This document shows positions 60,739 to 64,000 of a stretch of DNA of 64,000 nucleotides, piece after piece. A program made the translations under genes and the position numbers. The DNA is taken from the NCBI RefSeq assembly GCF_014805625.2, contig NW_023998417.1:11318760-11382759 (forward strand), in the 5' to 3' direction. The stretch comes from Glossina fuscipes (Eukaryota > Arthropoda > Insecta > Diptera > Glossinidae). Positions within the stretch are counted from its first letter, which is position 1, and the number at the start of each line of letters is the position of its first letter. The notes under the pieces are model-generated. The model did no database searches. It saw only the letters and a program-made list of their open reading frames with translations, and had not been told where the DNA came from.

Positions 60739-61314
60739 TTAATTGACACTAGACTTAACCAATTGTAAATTAGAATTGATGAAGCAAACACCACCACGAT
60801 AGGCCCAGGCGCAAGGATCAGTGTCTTCCGGTTTCTTATTCGCGCACTTGGCAATCTTTTCATGGGTCTCATCGCTGTGATCGATTGCGCCGTGCGCACC
60901 CACCAATTGTTTATGAATTTTATGCACATCGAAGCCATGGTTCTCATCGAAGAAACCGAAATTTTTGAACATACATTTCATGTAACATTTTGTGAGCTCA
61001 TCGTCGGGATATTGCCACTTCTTGTATTTCTCTAAAAGATCAGCGGGCACATTCAACTTGGTACTGCACTCGTCACGAAATTTAAGCAAATCCTCACGCG
61101 TTTTCACCACATAATCATCATCATCATGTTCATGATGGTGATGACCCCAAACTGTTGCCTAATAATAAGCCAGAGAAGCAAGAAGTGAAATATTTAAAAA
61201 CCAAAAAAAAAAAAAACAAAAAAAACAAAAACAAACAAAAAATTAAATAAAATTCATCGCGTCGTCGCTTACCAATGTGGCCACCAAAACTACAATCACA
61301 ATAATTGTTTTCAT
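60739..61314 (-). CDS. Obp99b: Six-cysteine odorant-binding protein (two exons), Obp99b-like
   Basis: On the minus strand, exon 1 is 61314-61273 and exon 2 is 61158-60739, with a 114-bp phase-0 intron. The product has 153 residues. Residues 1-19 are a signal peptide (MKTIIVIVVLVATL, cleavage likely after VWG). Then comes a His/Asp-rich stretch, HHHHEHDDDD, at 20-29. Cysteines at 45, 72, 76, 119, 130 and 139 give the classic spacing X26-X3-X42-X10-X8. The motifs YKKWQYPDD, GFDVHKIH and NSNLQLV fit the Obp99a/99b/44a group. The histidine-rich start and the DVHKIH/SDE-H-KIA wording favour Obp99b, though DECS and AWAYRGG recall Obp99a. It is probably secreted into haemolymph or sensillum lymph. 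Its intron sits at the same place and phase as in the neighbouring OBP, which supports descent from one duplicated gene. Confidence 0.92.
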
Positions 61315-61343
61315 ATTGTTTGCTACGCTCACTACTCTTCACT

Positions 61344-61385
61344 TGATACTGAACATCTGCTCTATCAGCCCTCAGGGTTTTTATA
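61344..61385 (-). promoter_or_regulatory. Core promoter of the Obp99b-like gene
   Basis: On the minus strand TATAAAAA begins at 61385, and GTTCAGTATC carries a good TCAGT initiator with its A at 61350. Spacing of 35 bp is slightly long. The implied 5' UTR is about 36 nt. Confidence 0.65.
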
Positions 61386-62600
61386 GGTTCACATTTTCCT
61401 ACATTGAAATCCAGACAACTAAAGGTTATCGTTACTTTAAAAAACCATAATATAGCGACAACCATAAAAACAACAACTAGAACAATTAAATCAACATCAT
61501 ACAGACATCATGTTTTTGTGTATGTGTATACATACATAGAAATATATATATATATATATACGCATATAAATGTACATATGTATATGTCTATTTTAAGATA
61601 ATTTTAATTTCATTTTTTGCACACAAAAATTTTTGCTTTTCATTACCGGCGACTATATCGTTTGTCGTGGAGCCTATAAAAGTTGCGCTCAAAACCGGTA
61701 TATCGAATGTAAACAAATCGCTTAATAAATGATATCCATAAGCAAATTATGTTCAGCTTTGGGGGCGAATCGTAGACACTCATCTTCTAAAGCAAATATA
61801 TATATATATATTTATATATATATATAATGAAGAATGCTTAGTCCTACAATCTTCTATTGATTATGAATATAGTTTGAATTTTTCGCTTTCTTCCGATATC
61901 TTTGGCAGTCGTCTGTGAAAGTGAATTCAAATCATTTATCAAATAACTTAATTTCTTGCTTTAAAGATAGCCAGGATAGATCAGGGATATATGGTTCTTC
62001 GGAACACAAGCTTTTCGTTATTGATTTTTAATTGTTTTAAACGTTAGCATAAACTTAGTATAACTTTGTTATCTAAAAGAGTGCACATAATATTTTATAC
62101 TTTATTTTTATTGTATTTTACAAGACAGACTGGCCTGGGACTAGGCTTTTTAACAACACCAAGTTCAATTGCAAACAATTATTAAACTCTGTTCAATTGT
62201 AAATAATAACTAATTAAATACTTTTGTATAGATTCCCATACACTTCTGTACAGTGAAGCGAAATATTTTAGATTAACAGAGAGATAACAAAAACGAATAT
62301 TCAAAGCAAACAAATCAAATCGACGTCAATCTGTCTTCCTATCCAAGATCCCAATCATGTAGCAAAGAAATACACCAATAATTTTAATCAAGCTCAACTT
62401 GGCATTGCCAGCATTTGGGAAACTAAAAGAAAAATAATTCTTTTCTTTTTCTTACTTAATAACGAGTTCGCCGCACTCGTCACGTTTGCTCACTTTTGTA
62501 AAATAATGTAAAGAACCTTTGATGAAAGTTGTTGTCTTCGTCAGGAATCTCAAGAATATGTTATGGGTTAGCATAATTGCAAGGAGACATTTCATTAGCA
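61386..62600. other. Intergenic DNA right of the OBP pair
   Basis: AT-rich, with TA arrays at 61543-61561 and 61797-61826. A TATAAAAG at 61675 lacks an initiator at the right distance. No third OBP gene was found. Confidence 0.55.
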
Positions 62601-62607
62601 CTTAGCG

Positions 62608-62750
62608 GTACTGTTCCTTGACTCAGAGGTACTTTTCCTAGGACGTGGAGGTGCATTTCTTTTCCTTAGAGCTACTTTTCTTTGGCTCTGAAGTACTTTT
62701 CCTTCACTTAGAGGAATTTTTCGCTTGACTTGGACGTGCTTTTCATGAGT
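62608..62750 (-). repeat. 21-bp minisatellite inside an open frame
   Basis: Units start at about 62608, 62629, 62650, 62671, 62692, 62713 and 62734, with consensus close to GTACTTTTCCTTGACTTAGA. Because 21 is a multiple of three, the minus strand stays open and gives heptads such as KIPLSEG, KVLQSQR and KVALRKR inside a 67-codon frame (62595-62798). Confidence 0.75.
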
Positions 62751-62934
62751 AAAAAACTTGTGCGGAAATATTTGCAGCGAGAGACGCTTTGTAAACATGA
62801 CTACAATCGTTTCTCAGAAATTCTAAATAATTTATTTTTTTAATAAATTACACTTCGCTCATATGGTTGTACAATTTATATTAAAAAATCTTCTTATGAC
62901 CATTCATTTTATCAAAACGTTTGAAACGCTAAGA

Positions 62935-63095
62935 AGAAAGCACCAAAGACCCCAACGCATATACATTCTTGACCAGCATCAAAATTTGAATCGATTTAAA
63001 CATGTCCGTCTGTCCAGGTACACCGTCTACTTGTCTATCTGCCTGTCCGTCTGTTTCACATCTGTACACAGGTTGGTATTGAAAATAAACCAAAT
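62935..63095 (-). repeat. Dispersed repeat, copy B
   Basis: Minus-strand core at 63016-62958: GGACAGACGGACATG, ATCGATTCAAATTT and GATGCTGGTCAAGAATG. By eye it differs from copy A (21410-21469) at about ten of 59 positions. The further flank (TTTTCAATACCAACCTGTGT on the minus strand) corresponds to the start of copy C. Confidence 0.75.
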
Positions 63096-63119
63096 CGTCC
63101 AAAGGGCAAGCCTACAGTA

Positions 63120-64000
63120 CTAGGTATGCCTTTTTCGTAAAGAATAAAAAATTGGGTTTTTTTTTTGCTCATTACTCATAAACCATATCAGATAAATCTA
63201 CACAAATTTGACCGTATATTCTATGGGCAATGTTACTGATCGTAAAATTTGTCAAATCCATCCCATTTTCAGTAGGGTTTGTCGCCGGAATGAACCACAT
63301 TTATATAACTGGTTCTATTAAAGCAGTACCGATTGGTCTACGTCTAAGGTACTTGTGGGTGCTACACATGTCCGCACAAACTTGATATATCAGTTAAAAC
63401 TTTTAAAAGCTCGCTTTGAAAAAAGTTTTGAAACTCTGTCTGATTCTTAAGAGAGACAAAGTCGCCAGTTATGGCATTAAGAATCCAAATTTTAAATAAT
63501 CAGATCTCTCAACGAACATAGCGTTAGCCTAAAATGTTCCTATCATTCAAATTCAGATGAAATAATATTTGAGACTTGATACCCATTAATTTGTGCTATG
63601 AAATTGTTAGGCCGTTCCAACCTACGTTCAAGTCGAATCTTATCAACGGATATACTAAAACTTTAGCAATAGTTGTAAAATTTCGAATTCAGACTCTACG
63701 CGTCATAGTGATGTTTGATGGGCAAATAAGAAATTTTAAGGTGAAGAAATCAGCGTAAATGCTTCTTATTGGTTGCTCCGCTCCGAAAAATCAAAGTCTG
63801 ACGAATTTATTTTTATTTCCCCTCAACAAAACTAGTCTATCAATCTATTGAGATAAATTCATCGGAAAGCTTCCGTAGCAAATCGTAGGGATAGATGTTA
63901 AATGACGCCATAAGCGTTATTAACTAACTGATAACTTGGCAAATAATAATGAAAATAATTAAATGATTCTTAGGCAATTAGTAAACGTGATAAGACAAAC
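63120..64000. other. Right edge of the window, no gene found
   Basis: AT-rich sequence without recognisable coding potential. Words such as ACAAATTTGACCGTATATTC and CCATCCCATTTTC resemble the repeat family next to it, so part of this may be further repeat sequence. Confidence 0.45.

Overview
This window looks like nuclear DNA of a higher fly. It is AT-rich, full of (TA)n, (CA)n and trinucleotide microsatellites, has short GT-AG introns, and carries three protein-coding genes that I recognise. All three are orthologues of genes from cytological region 99B of Drosophila melanogaster. The long introns and intergenic DNA, together with a dispersed repeat ending in GGGTATAA, suggest a fly with a larger genome than Drosophila, such as a tephritid. 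That placement is inference, not proof. There is one 100-N assembly gap (28565-28664).

Left part (2964-10042, + strand): dmrt99B, a DM-domain transcription factor of the DMRTA (Dmrt4/5) type. It can be rebuilt as four coding exons giving 487 residues, with a complete double zinc module and a C-terminal DMA domain. Its 3' UTR probably runs to about 10.66 kb. The upstream 2.9 kb must hold the 5' UTR and/or promoter, but I could not fix a start site.

Middle (about 10.7-60 kb): almost 50 kb without a convincing gene. It holds microsatellites, two decayed mariner pieces (21.7 kb and 29.3 kb), scattered copies of one dispersed repeat, a perfect 28-bp inverted repeat at 31.6 kb, a strong G-run motif at 22.5 kb, a minisatellite at 45.7 kb and one orphan TATA/initiator pair at 38.05 kb. 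Because it lies between a developmental regulator and an effector gene cluster, it may be regulatory landscape for dmrt99B. That is inference.

Right part (60.0-61.4 kb): two odorant-binding protein genes arranged tail to tail. Each has a TATA box and one phase-0 intron inside the signal peptide. The left one (+) is a Minus-C OBP that lacks the C2/C5 disulfide pair and is probably Obp99d. The right one (-) is a six-cysteine OBP with a His/Asp-rich N terminus, closest to Obp99b. The last 2.6 kb holds repeats, including a 21-bp minisatellite and another copy of the dispersed repeat.

I did not find a clearly new biological system. The points most worth a second look are the CtBP-type/SUMO-type motif in dmrt99B, the Minus-C/classic OBP pair, the 28-bp hairpin and the orphan promoter.
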